Notes under the pieces: generated by a model
Seen by the model: only the letters and a program-made list of their open reading frames with translations
Told to the model about the DNA's origin: nothing
Databases searched by the model: none
Assembly (NCBI GenBank): GCA_050014895.1
Contig: JBEKCL010000062.1
Location: forward strand, 1 to 16,306
Origin: JAFGLP01 sp050014895
GTDB lineage: Bacteria; Chloroflexota; Dehalococcoidia; GIF9; UBA5629
Direction of reading: 5' to 3'
Length of the DNA stretch: 16,306 nt
Made by a program: the position numbers and the translations under genes
Shown here: in pieces, positions 1 through 8,700 of the stretch
Layout: every line of letters starts with the position of its first letter
Position numbering within the stretch: the stretch's first letter is position 1

Positions 1-1
1 C

Positions 2-367
2 ATCGTTTTCAAAAAGAACCGCAATCGCAACGACGTGCTGTTCATCGACGCCTCCGGGAGGGATGAGCAGGGCAACCTCCGCTATAAGAAGGACAAGAAC
101 CAGAACCGCCTGGAAACAAAGCACATTGACGATATTGTCAATGCCTATCAGAATCGGGTGGATGTCGAGAAATTTGCCCACGTAGCGAGCATCGACGAGA
201 TCATGGCCAACGAGTACAATCTGAACATCCCCCGGTATGTCGACACTCTTAAAGAAGATGAGCAGATTGATATTGAACAGATAAAAGCGAACATCCAGAG
301 AATTAAGGCGGAACTGGCAGAAGTTGAGGTTGAGATGGCGAGATACCTTGCTGAGCTTGGATTATAG
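2..367 (+). CDS. hsdM: Type I restriction-modification methyltransferase subunit HsdM, C-terminal part (truncated by window edge)
   Basis: Only the last 121 residues are inside the window; the reading frame is open to the left edge, so the GTG at 35 is an internal codon and not a start. The visible part begins IVFKKNRNRNDVLFIDAS, the conserved block after the N6-adenine methyltransferase core of HsdM. It ends in a long charged helical tail (about residues 80-120, rich in E, K, A and L) typical of the HsdM C-terminal helical region that contacts HsdS. The catalytic motifs (NPPF and the SAM-binding loop) lie outside the window. It is the first visible gene of an hsdM-hsdS-hsdR operon: the TAG stop is followed within 9 nt by the hsdS start. 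Identity rests on the tail motif plus the unmistakable downstream partners. Whether the gene is intact cannot be judged here. Confidence 0.9.
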   Translation: MVFKKNRNRNDVLFIDASGRDEQGNLRYKKDKNQNRLETKHIDDIVNAYQNRVDVEKFAHVASIDEIMANEYNLNIPRYVDTLKEDEQIDIEQIKANIQRIKAELAEVEVEMARYLAELGL

Positions 368-376
368 GTGGTAATT

Positions 377-1639
377 ATGGAAAAGGACTATGAATATTCT
401 GTGCCCAAGAGGAGCTATAAAGATTACCCGAGCGACTGGACTGTCATTGAATTGGGTAATCTGCTGGAAAGAGTCAGAAGGCCCATAGACGTTATCCCTG
501 ATCATGAATACCGGGAAATTGGCATTCGTTCTCATGGCAAAGGATTATTTTATAAAAAACCGGTAACAGGTCGTGATCTGGGGAATAAGGCCGTTTTTTG
601 GGTAGAGGCGGACTGCTTGATTATCAACATTATCTTTGCCTGGGAACAGGCAGTCGGGATTACCACCGCTCGAGAAAAAGGAATGATCGCCTCGCACAGG
701 TTCCCGATGTGGCGGTCAAAAAGGAATGTAGAATTGAAGTATTTGCTGAGCTTCTTTTTGACTCCGCTTGGCAAGCATCTTCTTGAATTGGCCTCACCAG
801 GAGGGGCGGGTCGAAACAGGACGCTCGGACAGGATGAATTCAATAAAACACTGGTTTGTATTCCTTCAAAGATCAAAGAACAACAAAGGATAGTCATGAT
901 CCTCTCAACTTGGGACAAGGCCATTGAATTAGAAGAGCGGCTTGTTGGTGAGAAAAAGAAGCGGAAAAAGTGGCTGATGCAAAACTTGCTCACAGGTAAA
1001 AAACGCCTTCCCGGATTTAAAGATGAGTGGCAAGAAGTACGGCTGGGGGATTTGGGCAGATTAACGAGAGGAAAAGGAGTGAATCGATCAAATGTAGTAG
1101 AAAAAGGTTATCCTTTTATTTCATATGGGGAGATTTATACAACTCACAATATTGTAATCAAAGAATATCGGACTTTTATTAATTCAAAGGGACGCGAAGA
1201 ATGCCTCAGGATACATAATGGTGATATTATATTTACTGGTTCCGGGGAATCCGTAACGGAAATAGGCAAAGCTGTAGCCTTTTTATTTGATGATGAGACA
1301 TACGCTGGCGGAGATACTATTGTATTGACACAAAAAAATAATAACAGTTTGTTTTTAGCTTATATGCTTAACAGTAATAATGTTGTTCAACAGCTTACAT
1401 CTTTAGGTCAGGGATATTCCGTGGTTCATATTTATCCGTTTCAATTAGCTCGAATATCGTTAATGCTTCCTCCTCTTCCGGAACAGATCGCCATCGCCGA
1501 AATTCTATCCACTGCAGACCGTGAAATCGACCTGCATGAAAAGCAGCTTGAAGAATTGAAGAAGCTGAAGAAAGCATTGATGCAACTGCTGCTGACAGGC
1601 ATCGCAAGGGTAAACGTGCAGGAGGATCTTGATGCTTGA
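377..1639 (+). CDS. hsdS: Type I restriction enzyme specificity subunit HsdS
   Basis: A 420-residue DNA-recognition subunit that directs the HsdM/HsdR complex to a bipartite target. I chose the ATG at 377, not the in-frame GTG at 368, because AGGTGG at 366-371 sits 5 nt upstream of it. The layout is the classic two-half arrangement. TRD1 covers about residues 15-155. A central conserved helix starts near KEQQRIVMILSTWDKAIELEE and ends LLTGKKRLPGF. TRD2 covers about 220-360. The distal conserved helix carries LPEQIAIAEILSTADREIDL and ends LLLTGIARV. The two helices are visibly homologous (EQ..I..ILST.D..I.L, then LM..LLTG) and form the spacer coiled coil. The 3' end overlaps hsdR by 8 nt, implying coupled translation. 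TRD2 DNA (about 1080-1440) is clearly more AT-rich than the flanking conserved regions, suggesting domain exchange. Family assignment is secure; the target sequence cannot be read from the protein. Confidence 0.95.
   Translation: MEKDYEYSVPKRSYKDYPSDWTVIELGNLLERVRRPIDVIPDHEYREIGIRSHGKGLFYKKPVTGRDLGNKAVFWVEADCLIINIIFAWEQAVGITTAREKGMIASHRFPMWRSKRNVELKYLLSFFLTPLGKHLLELASPGGAGRNRTLGQDEFNKTLVCIPSKIKEQQRIVMILSTWDKAIELEERLVGEKKKRKKWLMQNLLTGKKRLPGFKDEWQEVRLGDLGRLTRGKGVNRSNVVEKGYPFISYGEIYTTHNIVIKEYRTFINSKGREECLRIHNGDIIFTGSGESVTEIGKAVAFLFDDETYAGGDTIVLTQKNNNSLFLAYMLNSNNVVQQLTSLGQGYSVVHIYPFQLARISLMLPPLPEQIAIAEILSTADREIDLHEKQLEELKKLKKALMQLLLTGIARVNVQEDLDA
1621..1625 (+). promoter_or_regulatory. Ribosome binding site deciding the hsdR start
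   Basis: GGAGG lies inside the 3' end of hsdS, 6 nt before the ATG at 1632. An in-frame TTG at 1629 is only 3 nt from the GGAGG, too close, so ATG 1632 is preferred. The start overlaps the last codons of hsdS, linking translation of the two subunits. Confidence 0.75.
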
Positions 1640-4600
1640 CCATACCTTGTTCGACGAACGCCCAGAGAGTCAGGACCGGGCGATAAAAGTGCTGGAGAGA
1701 TTGGGGTATCAGTATATCCCACGTTCGCAGGCGGAGATCTTGCGCGGCCGGCTTGCCAACGTTCTATTCCCCGAAGTTTTGCACGAGTTTCTGCACCGCC
1801 AGTCTTTCTTTTATAGAGGGAAGCAGACGCCTTTCTCCGGTCGCTCGATCGGCAAGGCGATCAACGATATCGACGCTTCTCTGGTTTCGGGGTTGATGTC
1901 GGCAAGCAAGACCATCTACGATATGCTCCTGGCCGGCAACAGTTATGAGGAGGAGTTGTTTGACGGAGGCCGCCAGTCCTTCGATCTGAAGTATATCGAT
2001 TGGGGACGCCCGGAGAACAACATCTGGCAGGTGACCGACGAGTTTTCGGTGGAGCGGCCGAACGGCAAGTACGCCCGGCCGGACATCGTGCTGCTCGTCA
2101 ACGGCATCCCCCTCGTGGTGATCGAATGTAAAAAATCCAGCGTCGATGTGGAAGAGGGTGTTGGTCAGAACGTTCGCAACTGGCAGCCCCAATACATCCC
2201 CCACCTGTTCAAGTTTGCCCAGATCGTGATGGCCATGAACGCCAACCACGTCAAGTACGGTACTTGCGGCACACCTTCCGAGCACTTCAGCGTCTGGCGG
2301 GAAAGAGATTATCAGTGGCAGCAGGAAAAATGCCATAATGTCAGTCCGGACGATAGAATTATCGAGCAGGACCGGGCTATCGTCTCCCTGCTCTCCAGGG
2401 AAAGGCTGCTGGAGATGATCCGCTATTTCATCCTGTACGATAACAACGTGAAGAAGATCGCCCGCTACCAGCAGTTTTTCGGTATCCAGGCAGCCATGAG
2501 GCGCATCAAGGGCGCCGATGACAGAAACACCAGGGGTGGCGTGATCTGGCATACGCAGGGCAGCGGTAAATCCCTGACCATGGTGATGTTGGTCAAGAAG
2601 ATCATCTCCGATCCGGAGATCAGAAATCCCCGCTTCGTGCTCGTCAACGACCGGATCAACCTGGACAAGCAGCTCAGGGATAACTTCGCCAAAACCCGTC
2701 TCAATCCGTCCCGCGCCAGAACTGGCAAGGGCCTGATCCAACTATTGAACGACAAGGGTGAGACCGTCATCACCACGCTTGTGCAAAAATTTGATGCTGC
2801 CGCCAAAGGCAGGATCAGGATTACGGACGACAACATCTTCCTGCTGGTGGACGAGAGCCATCGCACCCACTCCGGCCAGCTTCACAACATGATGGTCGAT
2901 GTGCTGCCCAACGCCGTCAGGATCGGGTTTACCGGCACGCCCCTGCTCAGGAAAGACAGGTTCAACACCTATGCGCGGTTTGGGCCGCTCATCGACAGCT
3001 ACTCTGTCGACCGGGCCGTGAAGGACGGCGTCATCGTTCCTCTCGTCTACGAGGGCCGGATCATTCCGCAGGATGTGACCAGCGATAAGATCGACGATTA
3101 TTTGAAGTACGTCATTGCACCGCTAAACCATGAGCAGCAGGAGGATATGAAGCGCAGGTGGAGCCGTTTTTTGCCCTTGGCCCAGACACGGCAGCGCATA
3201 GATATGGTGGCCTTCGATATCCACGAGCACTTTATGAGTTATGCCAGGCCCAAGGGGTTCAAGGCCATGGTTGCTGCCTCATCCCGCCCGACGGCCATCG
3301 ACTTGCATCAATCTATCGGGAGGCTTGGCAGTGTGAAGACGGCGGTGGTGATCTCGCCCGAAAGTGATCAGGAGGGCGATGAGCTTACCGGCGAGAACAG
3401 AGAGAAGATCAGGGCCTTTTTCAAGGAAGAGGTGGAGCCTCTCTTTGGCAACAACTACGAAGAATATTATGACTGGGCGAAAAACAGCTTTGTCGGTGGC
3501 GAGGACGTGGACCTGCTGATCGTCAAGGATATGCTGCTTACCGGCTTCGATGCGCCGGTTGCCGCCGTGTTGTACGTGGATAAACCCATGAAGGAGCATG
3601 CGCTGCTGCAGGCCATCGCCCGGGTCAACCGGGTGCACCCCGGCAAGGATTTCGGGCTGATCGTGGACTACTGGGGCATTTTCAGCAAGTTGAACACTGC
3701 CATGGACATGTACTGTGACGAAAAGTCCGGCATGGATGGTTATAACCGGGACGATATCGAAAACACCATTCTTGGCGCCGGCGATCAGAAGCTCAAGTTG
3801 GAAAAAACCTATCAGGAACTGCTGGCAATATTCGAGGGGAGAGCATTTGACCGGAACACCTCCGAGGGCTGGCAGGGCATGCTGGCTGACAATGATTTGC
3901 GGAAGTCGTTCTATGAAAAACTATCGATTTTTTCCCGCCTGCTAGATCTGGCGATGGGGAGCTATACCCTGTACAAGGCGCTTGGGTATGACCAGATTCA
4001 GAGATACAAGCAGGATCTGCTCGTTTTTCAGAAGCTGCGCGGAGCGGTCTTGCTCCGCTACGATGAAAGGGTGGATTTCAGCAAGTACGAGGACGGCATT
4101 CGCAGCCTGCTGAATAACTTCGTGCTTTCCGAACCGGGCCAGATAATCGTGGAGCCTGTCTCCATCCACGATACCGAGGGGATGAGGGAGCAGCTCGAGA
4201 GGTTGGCCAGCAAGGCCGCCAAGGGCGATGCCATTCGTACCCGCATGATCGGGGAACTGGAAACATACCGCTACGACGACCCTCTGCTCTATAGGAAGTT
4301 CTCAGAGCAGGTCCGGGAAACCCTGGAGGAGTATAGGGCATCGAGAAACGACGATTCGTACCTGTCTAAAATGGAGCAAATGGCGGATGATTTCAAGAGA
4401 GGTTATACCGGGCACCATTACCCCGCTTGTATAGACAATGACAGCGATGCGAAAGCTTTTTACGGATCGATCCAGAGCATTATCGCCGGGGCAATCAGGG
4501 ACGTCTCCCCGGAGATGGATGAAGCTATGGGACGGCTGGCCATCGAGGTCAAAAAGGCCATCTCCGACCGGGCCAAAATAGAATGGCGCACCAACGTGGC

Positions 4601-4736
4601 GGTCTGCCGGGATATGCTGCAGGCCCTGGACGATCTTATCTGGGATTTCATTGAAGAGCATGGGATCGAACTGCCTGTCGAGAAGATCGATCTCATCCTG
4701 GATGGACTCATGAAAACAGCAGTGAGCAGGTACTAG
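1632..4736 (+). CDS. hsdR: Type I restriction enzyme endonuclease/translocase subunit HsdR
   Basis: A 1034-residue motor-nuclease subunit, the usual size for the family. It binds the HsdM2-HsdS core at unmethylated sites, pumps DNA using ATP and cuts remotely. The N-terminal PD-(D/E)XK nuclease has D151 in the PDIVLLVNG strand and E165-x-K167 in VVIECKKS. The SF2 helicase motor shows motif I HTQGSGKS (about 307-314), motif II VDESH (406-410), a GFTGTPLL motif III, motif V LLTGFDAP and motif VI QAIARVNR (660-667). The rest is the helical C-terminal region that docks on HsdM. All catalytic residues I looked for are present, with no stop or frameshift, so the enzyme is probably active. It is translationally coupled to hsdS by an 8-nt overlap and followed after 2 nt by a metallopeptidase gene. 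Confidence 0.96.
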   Translation: MLDHTLFDERPESQDRAIKVLERLGYQYIPRSQAEILRGRLANVLFPEVLHEFLHRQSFFYRGKQTPFSGRSIGKAINDIDASLVSGLMSASKTIYDMLLAGNSYEEELFDGGRQSFDLKYIDWGRPENNIWQVTDEFSVERPNGKYARPDIVLLVNGIPLVVIECKKSSVDVEEGVGQNVRNWQPQYIPHLFKFAQIVMAMNANHVKYGTCGTPSEHFSVWRERDYQWQQEKCHNVSPDDRIIEQDRAIVSLLSRERLLEMIRYFILYDNNVKKIARYQQFFGIQAAMRRIKGADDRNTRGGVIWHTQGSGKSLTMVMLVKKIISDPEIRNPRFVLVNDRINLDKQLRDNFAKTRLNPSRARTGKGLIQLLNDKGETVITTLVQKFDAAAKGRIRITDDNIFLLVDESHRTHSGQLHNMMVDVLPNAVRIGFTGTPLLRKDRFNTYARFGPLIDSYSVDRAVKDGVIVPLVYEGRIIPQDVTSDKIDDYLKYVIAPLNHEQQEDMKRRWSRFLPLAQTRQRIDMVAFDIHEHFMSYARPKGFKAMVAASSRPTAIDLHQSIGRLGSVKTAVVISPESDQEGDELTGENREKIRAFFKEEVEPLFGNNYEEYYDWAKNSFVGGEDVDLLIVKDMLLTGFDAPVAAVLYVDKPMKEHALLQAIARVNRVHPGKDFGLIVDYWGIFSKLNTAMDMYCDEKSGMDGYNRDDIENTILGAGDQKLKLEKTYQELLAIFEGRAFDRNTSEGWQGMLADNDLRKSFYEKLSIFSRLLDLAMGSYTLYKALGYDQIQRYKQDLLVFQKLRGAVLLRYDERVDFSKYEDGIRSLLNNFVLSEPGQIIVEPVSIHDTEGMREQLERLASKAAKGDAIRTRMIGELETYRYDDPLLYRKFSEQVRETLEEYRASRNDDSYLSKMEQMADDFKRGYTGHHYPACIDNDSDAKAFYGSIQSIIAGAIRDVSPEMDEAMGRLAIEVKKAISDRAKIEWRTNVAVCRDMLQALDDLIWDFIEEHGIELPVEKIDLILDGLMKTAVSRY

Positions 4737-4738
4737 GC

Positions 4739-5470
4739 GTGAAGATAAAAAGATTGTTTTTGCCAAGGACGCCGGGCGGCGTTGAAGTGATCATCGAGCG
4801 TAAGAGCATGAAAAAAGTCCGGCTCAAAGTGTTTCCGGACGGCGTCGTCAAGCTGTCTGCGCCGCTTGGAGTGCCGGATGCCTGGATTGATGATTACCTC
4901 ACCGGCAAAGCGCCATGGATTGCCAAAGCTCTGAACTATTTTACAGACGCCAGGGCCAACGAAATCACGACAAGTATACGCAGCGGCGTTTCCACCAGCA
5001 TCCTGGGCAGACAGGTCAGGATCATTGTCAATGAGGCGAGAAGCTACAGAATAGAACAGAGGGACGACCGTGTCTATATACAGTCTCCCACCGCCGGAGA
5101 CCAACAGGCCCTGCAGAGGCAGTTCGAACGTTGGTGGCAGAAGCAGAGCAGGCTGTATTTTCTGGCGGTCATCGATAGGATGTACCCGGTGATCGCCAGA
5201 TATGGCCTCGACAAGCCGGCGCTTCAGGTAAGAAAAATGAAAACCCGCTGGGGCAGCAGCTCCGGAAGGTATGCCAAGATAAATCTGAATTACTATTTGT
5301 ACAAAGCTCCGCCGCCCTGTATCGATTACGTTGTCTTGCATGAGCTGGCACACTCTCTCTATCACAGGCATGACAAAGATTTTTATGACTTTCTGACCGT
5401 GCGCATGCCTGATTGGAAAGAGCGCAAGAGAATTCTCGATCATGAGATTGTAAAAGAATTGATATATTGA
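4739..5470 (+). CDS. YgjP-like (DUF45/M48-type) zinc metallopeptidase in the type I RM operon
   Basis: A 243-residue protein of the YgjP/WLM-like metallopeptidase family, probably cytoplasmic because no signal peptide or membrane helix is visible. The N-half is a beta-rich region with KVRLKVFPDGVVKLSAP, typical of the family's opening. The catalytic half has KMKTRWGSSSGRYAKINLN (about 167-184), the diagnostic RWGS block, then HELAH at 201-205 with zinc-binding His201/His205, catalytic Glu202 and a further His in HRHDKDF. The start is a GTG only 2 nt after the hsdR stop; no better start or strong ribosome site is visible, so translation probably depends on coupling to hsdR. Members of this family often ride in type I RM operons, where a role in processing or turnover of the restriction complex has been suggested but, to my knowledge, not settled. 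Family is confident; the substrate is unknown. Confidence 0.85.
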   Translation: MKIKRLFLPRTPGGVEVIIERKSMKKVRLKVFPDGVVKLSAPLGVPDAWIDDYLTGKAPWIAKALNYFTDARANEITTSIRSGVSTSILGRQVRIIVNEARSYRIEQRDDRVYIQSPTAGDQQALQRQFERWWQKQSRLYFLAVIDRMYPVIARYGLDKPALQVRKMKTRWGSSSGRYAKINLNYYLYKAPPPCIDYVVLHELAHSLYHRHDKDFYDFLTVRMPDWKERKRILDHEIVKELIY

Positions 5471-5475
5471 AATTG

Positions 5476-5548
5476 GACCCTTACAGAGCGCCGACAAAGT
5501 TGTGCAGAGCCATGGCAAAGCACTGACGCTTGATGGCGGGTCTTTTTT
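5476..5548 (+). terminator. Probable intrinsic terminator of the RM operon
   Basis: GACCC (5476-5480) can pair with GGGTC (5538-5542), which is immediately followed by six T residues (5543-5548). Inside, GTGC (5502-5505) pairs with GCAC (5520-5523) around a GCCATGGC core, giving a nested structure. It lies just after the metallopeptidase stop and before an unrelated operon. The outer stem is short with a long inner loop, so this is a structural guess. Confidence 0.4.
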
Positions 5549-5635
5549 ATTTTGCTCGATAACCTGAAATGTTTATATACCCGTAAAGGCTTTCTATAAA
5601 TATTAGACAATATTCAACGCATAACGACACTAAAT

Positions 5636-5658
5636 GACCCATAGAGTCGATATAGGTC
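5636..5658 (+). repeat. Short inverted repeat (hairpin) in the RHS leader
   Basis: GACCCATA (5636-5643) and TATAGGTC (5651-5658) form an 8-bp stem with one mismatch and a 7-nt loop, about 80 nt before the RHS start. It could be an operator or an mRNA leader hairpin. No T-run follows, so it is not a simple terminator. The rest of the 268-nt gap at 5471-5738 is AT-rich and holds no gene or recognisable riboswitch that I can see. Confidence 0.3.
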
Positions 5659-5719
5659 GGAAAATATTTCATAGAAATTAAAGGATTTATTGCTAAATAG
5701 GTAGAAAGAGGGGCGAAAA

Positions 5720-5742
5720 ATGCCAGAGGACTAATGAAGTGA
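5720..5742 (+). other. Two overlapping mini-ORFs directly before the RHS start
   Basis: ATG at 5720 opens a four-codon frame (MPED, stop 5732-5734) with purine-rich AAAGAGGGG just upstream. Its stop overlaps a second ATG at 5734 (MK, stop 5740-5742), which in turn overlaps the GTG (5739) used by the RHS gene. The RHS start has its own site, AGAGGA at 5725-5730, 8 nt upstream. The mini-ORFs could set up coupled or dampened translation of the toxin, or be chance. Confidence 0.3.
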
Positions 5743-8700
5743 AAAACGTGCGAAGGAAATGCATCTCCCTCTTAGTTATCCTAATCCTGCTGACTGCCAA
5801 TATCGGCTTTATTCCGAACGCCTATGCAGCGAGCGCCGGCAGCGCATCAAATAGTTTGCAGGCATCATACTCCTCCGGGAACTCCGGCATCGAAACCCCG
5901 ACCAGTTTGACTGATCAGGCATCAGGAACAGAAGCTTCCTCCCAGAATGACAGCGCGGCAGGGAGTGTTCCCGCAAGCGCATCCTCACCATCAATAGCGC
6001 CTCCGATGATGACCAACAATGAGAGCCTGACCGCAAGCGTCTACTCGAATAATCCCAATATCATCGATAAAGTGATAGACTATCCCGCAGTCCCGAGCAA
6101 TTTTACAACGTCCGGCGCCAATGCGCCCCAGGCAGACAGCTTCCATATGATGCACGTCATCCATATGCCAAATGAGAACAACAGACCGACAGCGCCCACT
6201 AAGGTAACGAACCAGAATGGCAACAATTCCAGCGTTGCCGGTTCCGTATATGGGAGCGTCTACGCTTCACCCAGTGCATTGGCGATCACCGACCTGAACC
6301 TCGTCGATACCGGCCAGGGCCAGAACGAATCCAGCGCTGCAGGTTCGGTATCTTCCGTAGAGAATCCTTCTTCCCAGTCAAGTTTGAATCAGGCAAGCGT
6401 TGCCTCCAGCGTGTACTCCTCGTTCCCCATCCGGAACAAGGCCGGTCGTTTTACCGCGGGCTTCTCCCGCCAGGCGGGCAGCAGCCTGTTCCAGTTCTCC
6501 TGCAGGAATGTCAGCCTGACGCTGGCTCCCTTGAGCCCCGCCTCCGTCACCGGCAGCGTCTATCAAAACAGCATCACCTACCAGGAGATCTACCCGGATA
6601 CAGACCTGAAGTATACCGTGGAGCCAAACTGCCTCAAGGAAGCGCTCACAATCAAGCAGTACACCGGGCAGAGCGATTTCCTCTTCCAGTTGGGCGTGAG
6701 CGACGCCGTCTACAAGGTGGTCTACGGCTCCACCGTCCTGTTCTGCGATCCCACCTCAGGAGAGCCGCTCTTCTTCATGCCCAGGCCGGTTGCCCTGGAT
6801 AAGAACGGTAAACGCATAGATCTCAACATTGAGTTCACCAAAGACGGCCTGCTGCAAGTATCCATCGATCCCAGCTGGCTGAAAAACGCCGCCTACCCGG
6901 TGGTCATCGACCCGTCCATCGTCCTAGTTGGCGGTGGCGGCGTCGAGTCCTGGTGGAACTACACCGGCATGGACCTGGGCGGGGGCTGGAAGGCCTCCGT
7001 CAACACCTGGAACCTGAACCTCTTCATCTCTAAGCCTCTGTTCTCCATACCGGGCCGGGGCATGGCCCTCGGGGAGAGCATCACCTACAACTCCGCATCG
7101 GGCGCCTGGGTCTTCGGCAACAACACCAGCCTGGTCGTGAACTCGGACGGCAGCGTTACCTACAACAAGAGCGACGGCGGCTCCTACACCTTCACCCCGA
7201 ACGGGAGCGGGGGCTACACCGCCCCGCCGGGAGTCTACCTCACCCTGATCAATAACAGCGCCGGCAACTTCACCATCCAGGACAAGTACAACAACCAGTA
7301 CAACTATGTCAACGGCAAGCCCTACCAGTTCAAGGATCGAAACAACAACACCACGATCTTCACCTACAATGCAAGCGGACAGCTCTCCCAGTTGAGCGAC
7401 CCCTCGGGCCGTACGCTTACCTATGGCTACGATTCCAGCGGAGACATCACCTCCGTCACCGACCCGGCGAGCCACGTCTACCAGTTCGGCTACCAGAACG
7501 GCCTCCTGACCACGATGACCGACCCGGCCAATAACACCTATACCCTGGCCTACGATGCTAACGGCCACCCGGCTACCTTCACCGACCCCCTGGGACGGGT
7601 GACGACCTTCAACATCAACTCCAGCGGCCAGTTGCAGTGGATCCAGGACGCCCGCACCAGCGGCCAGAATATCTACCAGACCAGTTTCACCCAGTCGCTC
7701 CAGGGCGGCAGCATGGTCACCACGGTGACAGATCCCGGAAACAGGACCACCACCTACTACCACGACGACAGCACCGGCAACCTGACCGAGCTAGAGGACG
7801 GGATGAATGACACCTGGAACTACACCTGGACGGACAACAACCTGTACACGTCCCAGGACGCCAAGGGCACGACATCTTACTACTATGACCAAGACAGCAA
7901 TGTACAGTGGGGCAATTTAACCACGAAAATTACCACCGTGGACTCCAATCCCAGTGACAACATCACCGAGACCATGACCTACGACAACTACAACCAGTTG
8001 CTCACCTACACCGACGGCAGCGGCAGGACCACCAACTACGAGTACACCAACGAGGGCAATTTGCTCTCCACTGCGAACCCCGATACGCTGGAGTCGAACG
8101 GCAGGCTCTACGACCAGTACGGCAACGTCATCCAGTACAGCCCGACAGTCCAGGGAGACAACAACCTGATCCAGAACGGCAGCATGAAGAGCCCCGGAAC
8201 TGAAGGGTCGCCGCCTGCCGATTGGATTGCCTATCAGCCTTCAGGCACGGGCGGCACGGCGGGCCTGGACAACTCCTGGGCCCCGTACGGCAACTACTCC
8301 CTCAAGATCAGCAGCGCTGCGGCTACGACGGACGAGTTCTACCAATGGGTCAGCAGCGGGGTGAACCCCGGAGACCTGCTGACCCTGAGGGCCGACGTCA
8401 ACCTGAGCAACGTTCAGTACACGGGGGCAAGCGGAGGGGTCATCGTCGAGCTATGTTACCTTTATGGCGTCCCAGGCGCCTGCGGGTGGGGTTATGACTA
8501 CTGGTATTGCTCGGGTAGCGGGACGAGGACGATCGTCGTGACCTCCCAGGCTCCGAGCGATTTGTTGGACGCTTACGTCTACGTCGACCTTTGCAGCGCC
8601 AGCGGCACCGCCTGGATCGACGGCGTGCAACTGGTCGATGCGGGCGCATCCAGCACGGGGTACATCCTGAGCGCCTTCAACTCGGTGGAAAACAGCGGGT

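Noticed and set aside
1764..2741. A 325-codon minus-strand open frame opposite hsdR
   Set aside because: The plus strand carries conserved HsdR nuclease and helicase motifs in this region. The reverse frame has no family features.
5561..5620. A sigma-A promoter for the RHS gene (TATAAA at 5595-5600)
   Set aside because: The matching -35 position (TTTATA) is poor and the whole region is AT-rich, so no specific promoter can be supported.
6924..7763. Long minus-strand open frames opposite the RHS gene (also 9366-9857 and 10005-10856)
   Set aside because: They are antisense shadows of a GC-rich repetitive gene, with V/G/A-rich low-complexity translations and no recognisable domain.
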